From the NCBI RefSeq assembly GCF_000203815.1, contig NW_004457735.1:248001-312000 (forward strand): 64,000 nt of DNA. Direction: 5' to 3'. Below the pieces are notes generated by a model. That model was not told the DNA's origin. It ran no database searches and saw nothing but the letters and a program-made list of their open reading frames with translations. A program made the position numbers and the translations under genes. Origin of the DNA: Cavenderia fasciculata (Eukaryota; Evosea; Eumycetozoa; Acytosteliales; Cavenderiaceae). Of the stretch, positions 26,109-38,654 are shown piece by piece. Position 1 is the stretch's first letter; every line of letters begins with the position of its first letter.

Positions 26109-28058
26109 ATGACATCTCCATCTTCTTCTTCTTCTTCTTCTTGTGTTCTTCCACTTAACAAAATAGTGGTAATATCACTTGACTTTGGTACTAGTCGTAG
26201 TGGCTATGCTTATTCCTTTCCTTCAGAAAAGCCAGATATCTATGCACATGACTCTTGGCCTGGAGGAGGAGGAGGAGGATCGAACACAAAGACATTGACT
26301 GTCGTATCTCTCTACGAGGATGGCAAGCTATCAAAGTTTGGGTATGATGCACGCGAAGATTATGACAATGCTATCTTTTCAAATTACAAGATGGTACTGT
26401 TTAGCTCGGCTTCGAGAGAAAAGACAATGGTCAAGGCTGACAATTGTGATCAGACTGCATCGGTTCAATCTCTCATCACAGAGACACTCAAGTACTTGAA
26501 ACAAATTAGTTTGGACAAAGTCCGTCTTGGCTATACCAATAAAATAGAACCCAGTGACGTGCTATGGGTCATCACAGTACCGGCTATCTGGGATGATGCT
26601 GCAAAACAGATCATGCGTCAATGTGCTCTGGATGCTGGTTTATGTACTAAAGATGATGATAAAGGTATGTTTGTTTGTTTTGTTTTTTTTTTGTTCATAA
26701 TTATTATTAATAATATCATCCATGTTTTATTTTTAAACCCAATAGGATCAATATTATTTGCGTATGAACCAGAGAGTGGAGCATTGGATTGTATTTTTGA
26801 AAAGACAAACTCTTATAGTATTAGAGAAGGTGAAACTCTTCTTGTTTTTGATCTTGGTGGTGGAACTGCTGACTTTACAGGTATGTATATGAAAAAGATA
26901 ATTAAATAGAAACTCAGAGCGATCTTACAACAATTTTTTTTTTAATTTTATTATTATTTTAGGATATAAACAATTGGCAGGTGATAAGATTTCAAGTATT
27001 GTAACTCGATTTGGTGGAGATTATGGATCTAATGAATGCAATGAAAACTTTAAGAAATTCTTATTGCAATTACTTGGTGACGAATTCCCAAAGGACATGA
27101 TTGAAGGTAATGATTTTATGCAGGTGATGGACAAGTTTGAAAGTGTCAAAACATCAATGAACGCTAGTTCCTACATCAATGACAGCAATCCAAGATCAAT
27201 TCTATTTAATCCACGTACATTTGGTATGACTTTCGATTGGCTACTTGAACGAATTGAAAAATACAATACTGCCAACGCCTCCAAAATCGAATACAGGAGA
27301 TCAGGTAGTCTTGTCATTCCCATGGAGACATTTATGACCTTTTTACAACCATTGTTCAAAAACATTGTAGATTGTGTCAAGAAAAAAATGCTAGAATGTC
27401 CCGCCATCAGCAACCCAAACTTTATCTTTATGATTGGTGGTTTCAGTGAAAACTACTTTCTTCAAGAATTGGTAAAGAAAGAGTTTGCATCGACTGGTGC
27501 TAAAATCATGATGCAAACACGACCATCATTGTCTGTTGTAAAGGGTGCATGTCGATTCGGTCTACGTCCATCTGTCGTTACCTCACGTCATGTGCCAAGA
27601 TCATATGCTGTCGAAATCGTTGAAGAGATTGCACCGGAAAACGAACACCTTCATGCAGACAGAAAAGTTTTTTTTTCAAATGGTAAATTTTATGTCAAAA
27701 ATGTCTGCAGCTCCTTTGTTCGCGCTGGACAGTCTGTTGGCATAGATGAAGTAGTCGTGCAAGCATACCAACCACTTTCCGCTACTGCGACCCAAGTCGC
27801 CATTGCAATATTCACTTCGCAATTGCCAGATATTAAATATACAACCGACCCTGGAATCTCGTTTGCCGCCGAAATTATAGTTCCTCTGCCACCAGGTGAT
27901 ACCATAGACGATAAATCAGTTCATGTCTTGATGAAATTTGGTAACACCGAAGTATTGGTATCTGCCGTTCAAATCAAATCTCGTGCTGTAATCGAGGCCA
28001 AAATAGACTTTGCAATGACTCAAGAAGAAGCTGAAAGAAGAAATCAAGAACGTCTTAA

Positions 28059-28065
<7 letters not shown>
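26109..28065 (+). CDS. HSPA12-like Hsp70-family ATPase
   Basis: Exons 26109-26664, 26746-26880 and 26963-28065, 597 aa. After a Ser-rich N-terminus the phosphate-1 loop reads SLDFGTSRSGYAYSF, with the extra Ser/Gly spacing of the HSPA12 branch. VLWVITVPAIWDDAAKQ is the connect motif, VFDLGGGTADFT (219-230) is phosphate-2 and FMIGGFSENYFLQ is the adenosine motif. The C-terminus is short and beta-rich, without a canonical EEVD or full substrate-binding lid, as in HSPA12 proteins. It is predicted to be a cytosolic ATP-binding protein; clients are unknown. A truncated tandem copy lies 400 bases downstream. Confidence 0.88.
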
Positions 28066-28113
<48 letters not shown>

Positions 28114-28115
28114 AA
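28057..28115. repeat. AAAT tetranucleotide microsatellite
   Basis: About fourteen AAAT units starting at the stop codon of the Hsp70-like gene, so mainly in its 3' UTR. Confidence 0.9.
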
Positions 28116-28468
28116 TCATAGTAAATAAAAAATAAGTTCAATCAAATCAATCTATCTAGTTATTAATCAATCATAATCATTCAATATTTTAATCTTGGAT
28201 AAAAGATATCTTTTGTATTCAAGATCTCGACATACATAAGATTATTATACTTACATTAGCTCTTATTAACAAGTTGGTAGCCATGAATACTTAAATATCC
28301 AAGTTTGTATTGGGGGTTTAAAAGAGAACTTAAAATTTACTTTTTTGATAATGAACTAACCAAATACATAATATTTATATATATATTTATATATAATGAG
28401 AATCTCATCTTAACATTCATTATCTTTCTTTTTACTTTTAATTAATTTTCTAAAATAATTTAAATTTA
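28116..28468. other. intergenic
   Basis: AT-rich spacer between the Hsp70-like gene and its pseudogene. It shows no gene and no clear similarity to other parts of the window. Confidence 0.5.
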
Positions 28469-29456
28469 ATGATATCTTGTCAAAAAAAAGTAGTAGCATC
28501 AATTGATTTTGTTCTACTTTTAGTACCTATGCATATACATTTAAGGAAATGATGAAGTAGATATCTATTTAAACGACTTATGGCCTGGAAGAGGATCAAC
28601 ACCAAAGACATTGACTGTGATCTCACTAGATGCACATGGAAGACTCTCAAAATTTGGGTATGACGCACGCGAAGATTATGATAATGCTATCTTTTCAAAT
28701 TACAAGATGCTGCTCTTTGACTCTGTCAAGAGAAAAGACAATGGTCAAGGCTGACAATTGTAATCAGACTGCATCGGTTCAATCTCTCATCACAGAGACA
28801 CTCAAGTTCTTTAAACAAACTATTTTGGATAGGATCAACATCATCCATCAAAGTGATGTACTTTGGGTCATCACAGTACCAACTATCTGGGATGATGCTG
28901 CAAAGCAAATCATACGTCAATGTGCTATCGCTGCTGGTTTATGTACTATTGCTGATGATAAAGGTATGTTTGTTTGTTATTATTTCATTGTTCTTTTTCA
29001 TTTTAATTAATTTCTTTTTTTTTTTTTTCTTTCTTTCTTTCTTTCTTTACACCTATTCTAGAATCAATATTACTTTCCTATGAAGCAGAGTGCGGAGCAT
29101 TGGATTGTATTTTTGAAAAGAGAAACTCTTATCGTATTAGTGAAGGTCAAACTGTTCTTGTTTTTGATATTGGTGGAGCCACTGCTGACTTTACAGGTAT
29201 GTATATGATAAAGGGAATTAAATAGTTATATATATATATATATATAGTTGGTGCCACAGAAATATTGGTCTCTGCTGTTCAAACTAAAACCCAAATAACG
29301 TCTGAGTTGATAAATTTACAAATTAATAAAACTATAGAACCTTATAAATTTAAGATTAAATTAATTAATTACAATGATACGATGGATATATTCCTATTTC
29401 TGAAGATGTTTTGTAATGAAAATGTCATCACTGGATCAGTTAAAGGAAAAGAGTGA
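28469..29456 (+). pseudogene. truncated tandem duplicate of the HSPA12-like gene
   Basis: It aligns with the gene at 26109 over the N-terminal exon (LWPGRGSTPKTLTV, FGYDAREDYDNAIFSNYK, VLWVITVPTIWDDAAKQI), intron 1 and exon 2 (VFDIGGATADFT). The phosphate-1 loop is destroyed, there are frame breaks near 28550 and 28727, and the phosphate-2 GGGT is GGAT. Nearly all of the third exon is deleted: sequence jumps from the intron 2 donor region straight to the end (ATEILVSAVQTKT, parent NTEVLVSAVQIKS). A new tail then reads to 29456. Close identity in exon 1 suggests a fairly recent duplication. Chaperone function is lost. Confidence 0.85.
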
Positions 29457-29633
29457 TGAAGAACTCAAAGAGATAATGATATCATTGTTTTATTGTGTAT
29501 CATTTGGGATACCAATAAGGTAAAGCCAAAGCAACTATCTAGATTAGAGATGATCGATAGAATTACAAAGAGACAGAATCATATTACAACCTATAAAGAT
29601 AGCTTGGAGTTTATTGATATTAATATCATATGA
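29422..29633 (+). CDS. possible small protein (about 70 aa) with one frame slip
   Basis: ATG at 29422 inside the pseudogene tail opens MSSLDQLKEKSDEELKEIM, a charged helix, then a hydrophobic piece (SLFYCVSFGIP). The frame slips at about 29511-29522 and continues as KVKPKQLSRLEMIDRITKRQ to a stop at 29631. One added base joins both halves into about 70 residues of good dictyostelid composition. It could be a small gene, a fragment of a larger family or a relic; no domain is recognised. Confidence 0.3.
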
Positions 29634-29948
29634 TATGTTGTTTGTTTTATATTTTACTAAACCCTCTATCACTCGAATTAATATTTAGATACACTTTCAA
29701 ACTATGCTCCAATGGTTGGTACTCGACTACCAGTGTTGGTGACCATCAATATCGTTAGATATGCATGGGAGATGGATACAATGAATGGTAGATACAGGTA
29801 TAGGGTGTGCACCATTTGGTGAGGATGTACATCCTTGATGGTAGATACAAATGGGCACTGTCACCGGATCGGCATGCAAACGATTCTTTAATCTTGTCAA
29901 ATCATCATTGTTTAAACATGTCAGAATCCATAGTTACTCAATCAGCGA
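29634..29948. other. intergenic with a short direct repeat
   Basis: ATGGTAGATACA occurs at about 29785 and 29838. Fragments look faintly coding but no frame is sustained. It may be a degraded gene. Confidence 0.3.
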
Positions 29949-30322
29949 GGAAAATAGAATCTTAATTACAATCTCAAAACTACTGTTTGAAACTGTTAAT
30001 CAACTATGCGTATACCCTGTAACACGATCTCACACGTCTCGAGCAGGCCTATCAAACCACAAAGCTACTGGACAACGATTCATGAAGAATGATTCGTTTT
30101 TGAAAGCCAAAGCAGTCTATTCCTGTACACCTAAAAGTATAAAACGTACCATTATATATTTAAATTTTCCAAAAAGAATGGTGATTGCAGGGCTCGGGTG
30201 TAGGAAATCCCCAGAGAGAGCCCTAACGCAGGCTCGCTCACAGGAATTTCCCAGGGTATACGCATAGTTGATTAACAGTTTCAAACAGTAGTTTTGAGAT
30301 TGTAATTAAGATTCTATTTTCC
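29949..30322. repeat. foldback element with perfect 71-bp inverted arms
   Basis: Bases 29949-30019 are the exact reverse complement of 30252-30322 (71 of 71), separated by 232 bases. Arms begin GGAAAATAGAATC and end TATACCCTG. The loop contains a smaller 7-bp stem (AGGGCTC at 30189-30195 with GAGCCCT at 30218-30224) and is GC-richer than its surroundings. No transposase is encoded, and no clear target-site duplication flanks it. It is a candidate miniature inverted-repeat element or hairpin-RNA source; perfect arms imply recent formation or gene conversion. Confidence 0.85.
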
Positions 30323-30486
30323 ATAAAAAGACTTTAATTTGATTAAGTTTCGAAGTAACGAGCACCTTCGCACCAGTTCCAAAAGTGTAGTATTACTTAA
30401 CATCAAACAAGTTTGGAAATTTTTCATGTAAAAAAACATTTATGGGATGAAAAAAAAAGGAAATGGTTTGGTTGGATTTCGTAGAT

Positions 30487-32887
30487 TTATTGATTAAACA
30501 TTAATAAAGAAATATTATTACTTTGTAGATAAATTTTATAATCAAAAGATTTGAAATCAATATGATTTAAATCTTCGCCATAATTGTTGTTTTGATAGTA
30601 TTTTAAGATTATATATCCAACTACGAAATCTGGTACATCATTTCTTAATTTCAATGGTTCCATTTTGAATTGATCTTTCTCTGGACCATTATAATACCTA
30701 CCATAATGATGTATGACTCTATCGATTGTGTTGGTGACTCGGTGTTGTTGTGATTTGAAGATTAATGGTGAAGAGTACAACATGCGAGAGACATTATCAA
30801 AGTTGGTGGTGATGGATTGGAACAGATCCCAAAAGTATACAAAGTCGAGGTCATCAACGATATGGTAAAGGGAGGATAGTATCAGCGAAAAGGCCAATTT
30901 GGAGGTGAAATATTTCGATGGTAGATAGGCCAAGGCAATGCATTTAGCAACTTGGATGTGATTGTTTTCAATAGCCTTTTGAAAGTACATTGCGCCAACA
31001 TACAAAATGTCTGGCGTTGCAGAGATGATACAATCAACTACCTCTAGCAATCCATTGGCACATGCAATTTCCAATACTGCTCGAATGGTTGCAAAATGAT
31101 ATGTCACTTTTTCTTGAGATACTTCACGTTTCATTGAATCTTGTAACAGTTGTAAATTATCTTGTTGATGTGTAAACGATAGGTATATCATCCAAAGAGG
31201 TACGGTATCGATTGGTTGATGTTTTAGAATTAATTGTATGGCATCTGCTGACATGGTTGGCGATATAATGAATCCTTGATAATTCCATTTAATAGGATCA
31301 TTAATTGCAAGAATGTAATTCTTTGCATAAAAACGTTCCAGCGGTATAGGCGATAAATGGTTGATATCTTTTTCATAGACATTGATTGGTATATCTTTAC
31401 TCGGACAAAACTTGTCAAGTAATAAATCCATAATCTGGGGGTTGGTTGGGTGTCGAAGTGCATAAACGAGCAAGTCATCAACTTTGAATCCATACCGACC
31501 CGACACTGGAAGACGGGAAAGGATATATTCCAATGCATCTGGTATGTTGGCAACGATGGATGATTCAATGAGCACTTGATATTGTCTATCAATGCGAGGG
31601 GTCCCAATGATTCGTTTGACAAGATCCAACGACATGATTGATGGGTCGATCTTGAATGGGAGTGGCTTTAGACGAACTACCGGTCCTGTCTCTTCCTCCT
31701 TTTTGACAATTGATTGATGCAAAAAGATTTTTGCTTCAATGATAAAACGAGCACATTCCAAATGACCATTTTCCAATGCAGTGGATAGTTGCTGTCTTCT
31801 AATATTAGAGTCAAAATATGAAAAGTATTGGAGATGGTGAAATAGGAACAAAATGTAGTCCAAGTTTCCATATTTTTCTGCATTATAGGTGGTTTTTTGA
31901 GTACTCTTTGGCGGTACTTGGTAGTTGATTAATCGCAATGCCAAAGTCGATGCAAATCGTTCGATCAATTCATCGTAATGTTGGCACAATTGAACAAACT
32001 CTTGTGGATTACTGTCCGCATAGCTGTCTTTGATCCACTCTATAACATCTAGGTTGTCCAACTCTAAAGCATATCTAAACAGGTTTGCTCTGTGATCTAA
32101 ATTCAGACCCATCAATTGTTTGACCATATTGAATAGAATCTCGTAACCTTGTCCTCTATCTTGCAACAACTTGATTGCATCCGAAAACAATAAATGTTGT
32201 TGCTTGAAATTAGAATTAATCTTTTCCGTTTCAACCAAGGCCTTGACATGTTGAAAGATTTGGTTAAACAACCGTACATCACACGATTCGATGGCTACTT
32301 GTATTAGATTCATTGAGAACTGATAGTAATACCTTGGATCATCATCATAGGTGGATAATGGTAGGTGGTAGTTGTGGTGAACGAGAATTTGAGTCATCTT
32401 GATGCAAGGTGGCTTTTTTATCATTGATCTTATTAGAGAACCTTCAAATATTGGTTGTATCCTTTTCAATAAATATTCAAATTCAATTGTTCGATCATAT
32501 TTAAATATTAATTCAAGTATTTCTTTAAATGTATCATCCTAAATTTAAATTAAATTAAATTAAATTATTTTATAATATTGCTTGTATAATTTATACGGTG
32601 ATCTTACTTACATCTTTTGAAATTGATTTAAAAGATTTATAAACTTGATTGAAATGTTTAATGAATAGATCAGTACGATTTAGTATGATACATTCATGTA
32701 AACTTGAAAACTGATGACCTTTTAAACATAATCGAAACTTATTATTAACGTCATTATCAATGATCCTTCTGTGTAGTTGTTCAACATGTTTAAATATCTT
32801 TGTTCTTAGATAAACATTATTTAAAATAATCTTTAGGTTTATACTAGTAGTAGTTGTATTAGTAGTGTTATTTTGTTCACTCATCAT
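30487..32887 (-). CDS. large divergent ankyrin-like repeat protein
   Basis: Exons 32612-32887 and 30487-32538 (GTAAGT donor, TTTAG acceptor), 775 aa. The start is the ATG of MMSEQNN. The N-terminus has the dictyostelid motif LRTKIFKHVEQLHRRI, and helix-turn-helix units of ankyrin type recur through the protein (HECIILNRTDLFIKHF, ALENGHLECARFIIE, ACANGLLEVVDCIISA, AIENNHIQVAKCIALA). No kinase, F-box or membrane segment is seen. Dictyostelids have large families of such proteins with unknown roles. A second member lies at 45777 on the other strand. Confidence 0.8.
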
Positions 32888-33166
32888 ACTAATTGATAAA
32901 ATGAAACGAATGCTCACATCAATGGACCTTTAGTTTCAATTATTTTTTAATTTTCTTTTTCCAAGTATAAATATGTATGTTTTATTTATTTATTTAATAT
33001 TTATAAACAAAATGATGTATGGGGACGATTATCATTACCAGTATTACATTTAAAAGTGGAATATGTACATGGTGATTTTAAAAAAAAAAATAATAATAAT
33101 TAATTTTTGGTTTATTCTTTTTCCAAGTTTACTCTCTCTTGTGTTTATATTGTTATTCTCTATTTT

Positions 33167-35831
33167 TTACTTTTTATCTTGCTCTTGTTGTTGTTGTTGT
33201 TGTTGTTGTTGATATTGATTTGCTAAATTATTATGTAAAAAGTGAGCAAAATGTTGAGTATCTAAAAGTTGAGAAACAAATTCCTTGTTGTGACCAGAGA
33301 CTGTTGAAATAAACTTGGTTTTAAGGACTTGAATCTTGAGACTGTCTGCAAGAATCTCTTCGCTGAGAATAAAGCTGGCCTCTATCTTTTTGACCAACCA
33401 CCAAATATACTGTTGGATCGTGTTAAAGATGCGATGAATGGCTTCGACTTGGGTCGGTGTATTTTTGATTGGGTTGTGGTTTTTTTCATTGAGCAGTATT
33501 TGTTGGTCACTGCTCAGGTTTCTTTGGAGCTTTCTAAACTCTGGAAGAAGAGGTGGTGTACTGATGCGGTTGTATTGCACCTTGTCGTTGGCAATGTCGA
33601 CAATCAACCCTTCGCATGTTCTCTTTTTAAGTGTTTGGACACCTACTATATATGGTACAGGTGCTTCCAAATAATCACTAAGTGCTGTTGGTAATATTGG
33701 TACAAATAATCCTTGCCAAATAAATGGAAAAATAAAACTTGTCATTGAAAAACTAAATAGAAAAAAAAAGAATTAAATTAATCAAATCAATCAAATTAAT
33801 AATATTATATTCTATTATTATTATTATATTTTTTTTGATAATTTACCATGCAGAAGATAATACAGATAAATTATCACAAACAAATACAACTCTTTGTTCA
33901 AGTAAAACGGCACCCAATACTTTAAGAATATTCTCCAAACTAAGATGCATAAATAATCCAATGACTGACCAATCTGCAACTGATTTTGAATTCATTTCAT
34001 CAATATTTTTACCAGCCTACAAAATCAAAATATTAGAATACAATAATAATATTATTATTATTATTAGAATGTTTTTATCTACATACTGGAATTTGATAAG
34101 TTCTCTTAACTTCACCTGGAAGAGTGAAATCCAAGATATCACCACTTTTTGGTACTGGTACTTCGGAATAGTAGAAATGTAATATATCTAAAAGATTCTT
34201 TTTATCAACCAAATGTTTGTAATCCCGTTCCTTTAGGAAATCATCACTTTCATTTTTAACCATTTGTTGATCAACAACATTTGATGGTGATGATGATGTT
34301 GGTGTTGATAATGTTGATAATGTTTCTTGTGGTAATGATGATTGTTCTTCTTCTTCTTCTTGTTTGGTTATTATTATTGTTGTTGTTTCTTTTTCTTTTT
34401 CTTCAGAGGTTGCAGAAACTTCTGTAGTGGTAGTGGTAGTGGTAGGAGCTGTGATTGGTTCTAAAGATTCCAATGGTTTTTCATTAGTAATAGTTGTAGT
34501 AGTTGATGTTGATGTAAATGATGATGTTGATGTAATATTCTCAGGTTCTTTTTGTTGTGGTCTTGGTGGTAGTGGTGGTGGTACATTATTATTATTATTT
34601 GTTGAATTATTATTATTATTATTATTAATATTTTGATCTTCTTGATCTTCATCATGTCCACCTTCTAATTCAGTTGAACATAATTCTCTAGTAATGGTAA
34701 TTAATCTATCTTGTGCCAATAAGTACAATAGTGCATCGAAATGAATATTAAATAATGGATATTTTGAAATAAAACAGTAACCTAACAAAGAACAATAGAA
34801 AATGATTAATAAATTATGATCATAACTAAAACTATAGTCATTATTTCAACATACTTCTTGAAGCAGTAATATAGGTTGGTTTTCTTTCAAGTGGTGATGG
34901 TTGTTCGGGAAAGAAGTTTGGAATGGTACTTAGTAATTCAGGCTTGGTAATACAGATACCGTAGAGTGGAGTCTCACCAGTCAAGACAAAGGTGTAAAAA
35001 AAGGTTGATGAATGAAGATAGGGTTGTCCATACAACACTTCATTCAAATTAGAGAATGATGGTGTTCTCTTTATCAAATAAGGTGAAATGCCATTAGGAA
35101 AACAGAATTCTTGTACTTTTGGTGGTACTCTAAAAACAAAGTTAACAAAAGGTAGTTAGTAAATGATGTGATTATATAATCTATAGTTTATATATTTCTA
35201 TTTGTACATACGGTTTATCGGGAGGATAAGAAAACAATAATTCTGGACGATGAATAGTACCAATACGAGGAGGTGACTTGTTGTTGGCAGACAACCCAAC
35301 GACGATAAAGTTTTCAAAGATGGTTTGTTTGGGAGGTGTCTTGATGGTTGGTGGAATCGTGATTTTCATCGATGCTAGATCCAAAGCTGAACTAGAGTTG
35401 GATGAGGAAATATCTGTAGTTTCTTCTTCATCTTCTTCATCCAACTCTGTTGTTGTTTCTTCTTGTTGTTGTTGTTGTTGTTGTTGTTTAGTACTTGTAG
35501 TAGTTGTAGTAGTGTTGTTGTTATTATCAATTGGTAAACCAAATTCATCTACCTCCTCTTCTTTTTCTGCAGATGACTCTACTGCAACACTAATATTATT
35601 GTTGACCAATACTGATTCTCCTCCTCCTTGTTGTTCCTCTTGCACCTCCTCGATGACAACAGTTGTTGTTGTTGTAGTCGGGGTTGCTTCAGTTGATGGT
35701 GTGTCAGCAGCAACAAGCGTCTGACTTGTTATTATTATCTCCTCTGTCTCTTTTGCAACAAGTCCGATATTATCAGATTCTTCTTCTTGATGAGTGTCAG
35801 TAACAGTGACATCATTACTTGAATTATCCAT
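33167..35831 (-). CDS. DENN-domain protein, putative Rab guanine-nucleotide exchange factor
   Basis: Five exons on the minus strand: 35212-35831, 34855-35129, 34087-34781, 33847-34016 and 33167-33752; phases agree, 781 aa. A Thr/Gln/Glu-rich leader of about 170 residues precedes an upstream DENN part (IFENFIVVGLSANN; FSYPPDKP; TFVLTGETPLYGIC). The central DENN core spans exons 3 and 4 (YCFISKYPLFNIHFDALLYL; ILKVLGAVLLEQRVVFVCDN), interrupted by Asn/Thr/Glu tracts. A downstream part (PFIWQGLFVPILPTALSDYL; APVPYIVGVQ) follows and ends in a Gln tract. DENN proteins activate Rab GTPases on membranes; the target Rab is unknown. Which DENN subfamily it belongs to I cannot tell. Confidence 0.88.
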
Positions 35832-36092
35832 TATTATTACTATATTATTACTATTCTTTTTTTATTATTATTATTATTACTATTACACTTTTTATCTTTA
35901 TCTTAAACAAACAAAATTAGAATAACAAGTCTGCGGTCTTTTGTTTCAACCCATGCTCTGTTGATTTTTTAAAAAATTGGTGGAGGAACCAATAAAATTG
36001 ATTTTCTTCAACATACATCATTATTCATTATTATTGAAGATATATATATATATAGTAATAAATAATCATCTATCTATCTATCTTATCTAATC

Positions 36093-37152
36093 ATGTCAAA
36101 ACAACAACAAAGTAAATTATATTCATCTCAACATATAGCTTCTCATACAAAGTTAAAGACAAGGTATGTATAGAAATGAACTGAAATGAAATGAACTGAA
36201 CATACTCTAGAGAGAGTCGTCAATCTAATCTAACATAATATTATTATTCTAGAGCTGATTTAAATCAAATAAAAGAATCAGAGGAGAGAAGAGAGAGAGA
36301 CAGACATAGAGATAGAGACGACTATTATAATAGTCGTGATAGTGATCGATCAAGAGGAGGAGATGGAGATAGAGATTACCGATCGTCACGTGACGACGAA
36401 AGAAGAGATGGCGGTAGTGGTGGTGAAAGACACCAAGAAAAATATTATAGAAATGATGATCATCGTAACAACCATCATCAGGCAAAGAAACAAGAAGAGG
36501 AAAAACAAAGAGTAAAAGACGAAGAAAAAGAAGATGTTAAACAATCAACAACATCTACAACTTCAACAACAAGTAAAATTGTACAACCATTTGATAAGAA
36601 TATTGATGCTGATGATACTGATAGTTCAGATGACGACGATGACGACGACGAAGAAGAATTAGATCAAGGCAATGAAAATGGTGATGGAAAGAATCATATT
36701 AAAAATATTAATGACACTGATGATGACGACGAAGAAGATGAAGACGATGAAGACGATGAAGAAGAGTTACTAAGAGAATTGGAAAAGATTAAAAAGGAGA
36801 AAGCTGAAAAACTAAAGAGAAAACAAATGGAGGATGAAGAAGATGAAAAGAGAACAAGACAACAAAGTTTATTATCAAGTAACCCATTATTAAATAATGA
36901 CAATAATAATAATACAGGCGGAGATTATTCTATAAAGAAAAAGTATGTTGTTACAACAATCTATAATATATTATAACAAATATCCATCCAAAAACAAAAC
37001 TAACAAAAAATAATATTTCCACAATTATTAGATGGTACGATGATTCTATATTTAAAAATCAAGCAAATGAAGAACCTTTAAAGAAAAGATTTGTAAATGA
37101 TACAACTAGAAATGATTTTTCAAGAAAGTTTATGTCAAAATATATTCAATAA
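36093..37152 (+). CDS. cwc15: CWC15, spliceosome (Prp19-associated) factor
   Basis: Exons 36093-36163, 36253-36942 and 37032-37152, 293 aa. The ends match the CWC15/Cwf15 family closely: [14 protein letters not shown] (family SSRDLPSHTKIKYR) at the N-terminus; [15 protein letters not shown] and [15 protein letters not shown] in the middle; and [25 protein letters not shown] and [11 protein letters not shown] at the C-terminus. The dictyostelid protein is longer than the human one because of an Arg/Asp-rich insert and acidic runs. CWC15 is a nuclear component of the active spliceosome. Single-copy, core gene. Confidence 0.95.
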
Positions 37153-37230
37153 TCAATCAACAATTTATTTATTATTTGGTTTGGTTTAATAAAAAAAAAA
37201 AATGATATTAATATTATTTTCTAATTTAAT

Positions 37231-37260
37231 CTAATCTAATAGGTCTTCTTGACTAGGAGG

Positions 37261-37296
<36 letters not shown>

Positions 37297-38467
37297 TTTT
37301 TTAAATTTTGATAAATAATGTTTAACAGCTTTTCCACTTTTTGAAGGAGTACCATCCCAATCAACAATAAGTGAAGGGAACAGGCAATCTTTGGGAAACC
37401 ATCCCCAAGCCGTCCAATGTATACCCTTTCGATCAGCATAATCTATAAATTCTTCAGTGTATACTGATTCACAAGTAAATTCTCCAAATTCTGTTGCAAT
37501 AACTAAAAATTTAGTAAATAGTAAATTAAATTAGAATGTTTGATAGAATATATATATTATATATAAATATCTATATTATATTATATTTAATCTTTTTACA
37601 TACTTGGGAATTTTTCAGATAAATCACCAAAATGATGATCCCAATATTTACTAGCTTTATCTGTGAAATTATAGGGATGTGTACCATACATTATATTATA
37701 ACCATCCAACAAGAATGATTTAACATGGTATAGATCAAATCCCCATCTCATTCCATTGGCAATGACTACATTATTGGCACCAGTATTTCTGATGGTATCC
37801 AATAATTGTTGCATACCAACATATTTTTTACCTTTAAATAGACCTCCATTACGCCATATATACCAAGATTTAAACATTGGTTCATTGTACATTTCAAAGA
37901 CTACATTGGTATCGTTTTTATACGTCTCGGCAAGTTCCTTCCAAAATTGGATAGAGTTTTGATCGGCCATTATCTTTTGTGATGGTGATCCTTGTAAATC
38001 ACCATCATCACTCCAATGTAAATCGAGAATGACATACATCCCAAGTGACTTTATCATTTCAACCTGAGTGTTTATTGTATCCTTGTAATCAGCGTTGTAA
38101 TGTTTCGATGTATTTAACCAATAATCTTGATTCAATGATAATCTAACTACATTTGATCCCCAATCTTTCATATTTTGGTAATCTTTCATTGATAATTTCT
38201 CTCCATATGGCCACCTAAAATCAAAAAATATAAATTAATAATTAAAATATTAAATAACTATTTCTTTTAATTATTTTATATTTACCATTCTAAAGAAGGT
38301 CTTGCAATTCCTCTTAATAATACTAAATCACCTTTATCAAATAAATATGGACCTTTAACATAAAGTGATCCATCAACAAAGCTTTGTAAGTTATTATTAA
38401 TATTGATTAATCCTATAAATATTATTAAAATTCTAATATAAACTAAAGAATACATTCTTTTTAACAA
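37231..38467 (-). CDS. secreted glycoside hydrolase family 5 (cellulase-like)
   Basis: Exons 38286-38467, 37604-38214 and 37231-37502, 354 aa. A signal peptide (YIRILIIFIGLININNN) is followed by the GH5 TIM barrel: NVVRLSLNQDYWL, MYVILDLHWSDDG, FEMYNEP with the acid/base Glu near 172, NNVVIANG, MYGTHPYNF and VIATEFGEFTCE with the nucleophile Glu near 269. The last intron falls just before the nucleophile. It ends in an Asn tract. It is likely secreted and acts on beta-glucans such as cellulose of prey or of the stalk and spore coat; the exact substrate is inferred. Confidence 0.9.
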
Positions 38468-38654
38468 TGAATATATAATATATAATTAATTAATGATTAT
38501 AAAAGTGATGAGACTGATCAGTCTATAGTATGATCAGAATCTGATGATGAAATCACCCACACATACATACACACTATGTTTTTGATTTCTTTTTAAAACC
38601 ACCATCATCGATATGTTGGGGTTATTCATTCATTCTTCCTTTATTTCTTTCATT

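Noticed and set aside
30440-30447. TCCCATAA on the minus strand, resembling the dictyostelid ncRNA upstream element (DUSE)
   Set aside because: An 8-base AT-rich word is expected by chance in 128 kb of strand, and the sequence 60 bases downstream shows no known class I, snRNA or snoRNA signature.
34364-34661. Val-rich and Ile-rich frames opposite the DENN gene
   Set aside because: Antisense of Asn/Thr/Gln codon repeats; the DENN frame is supported by splice phases.
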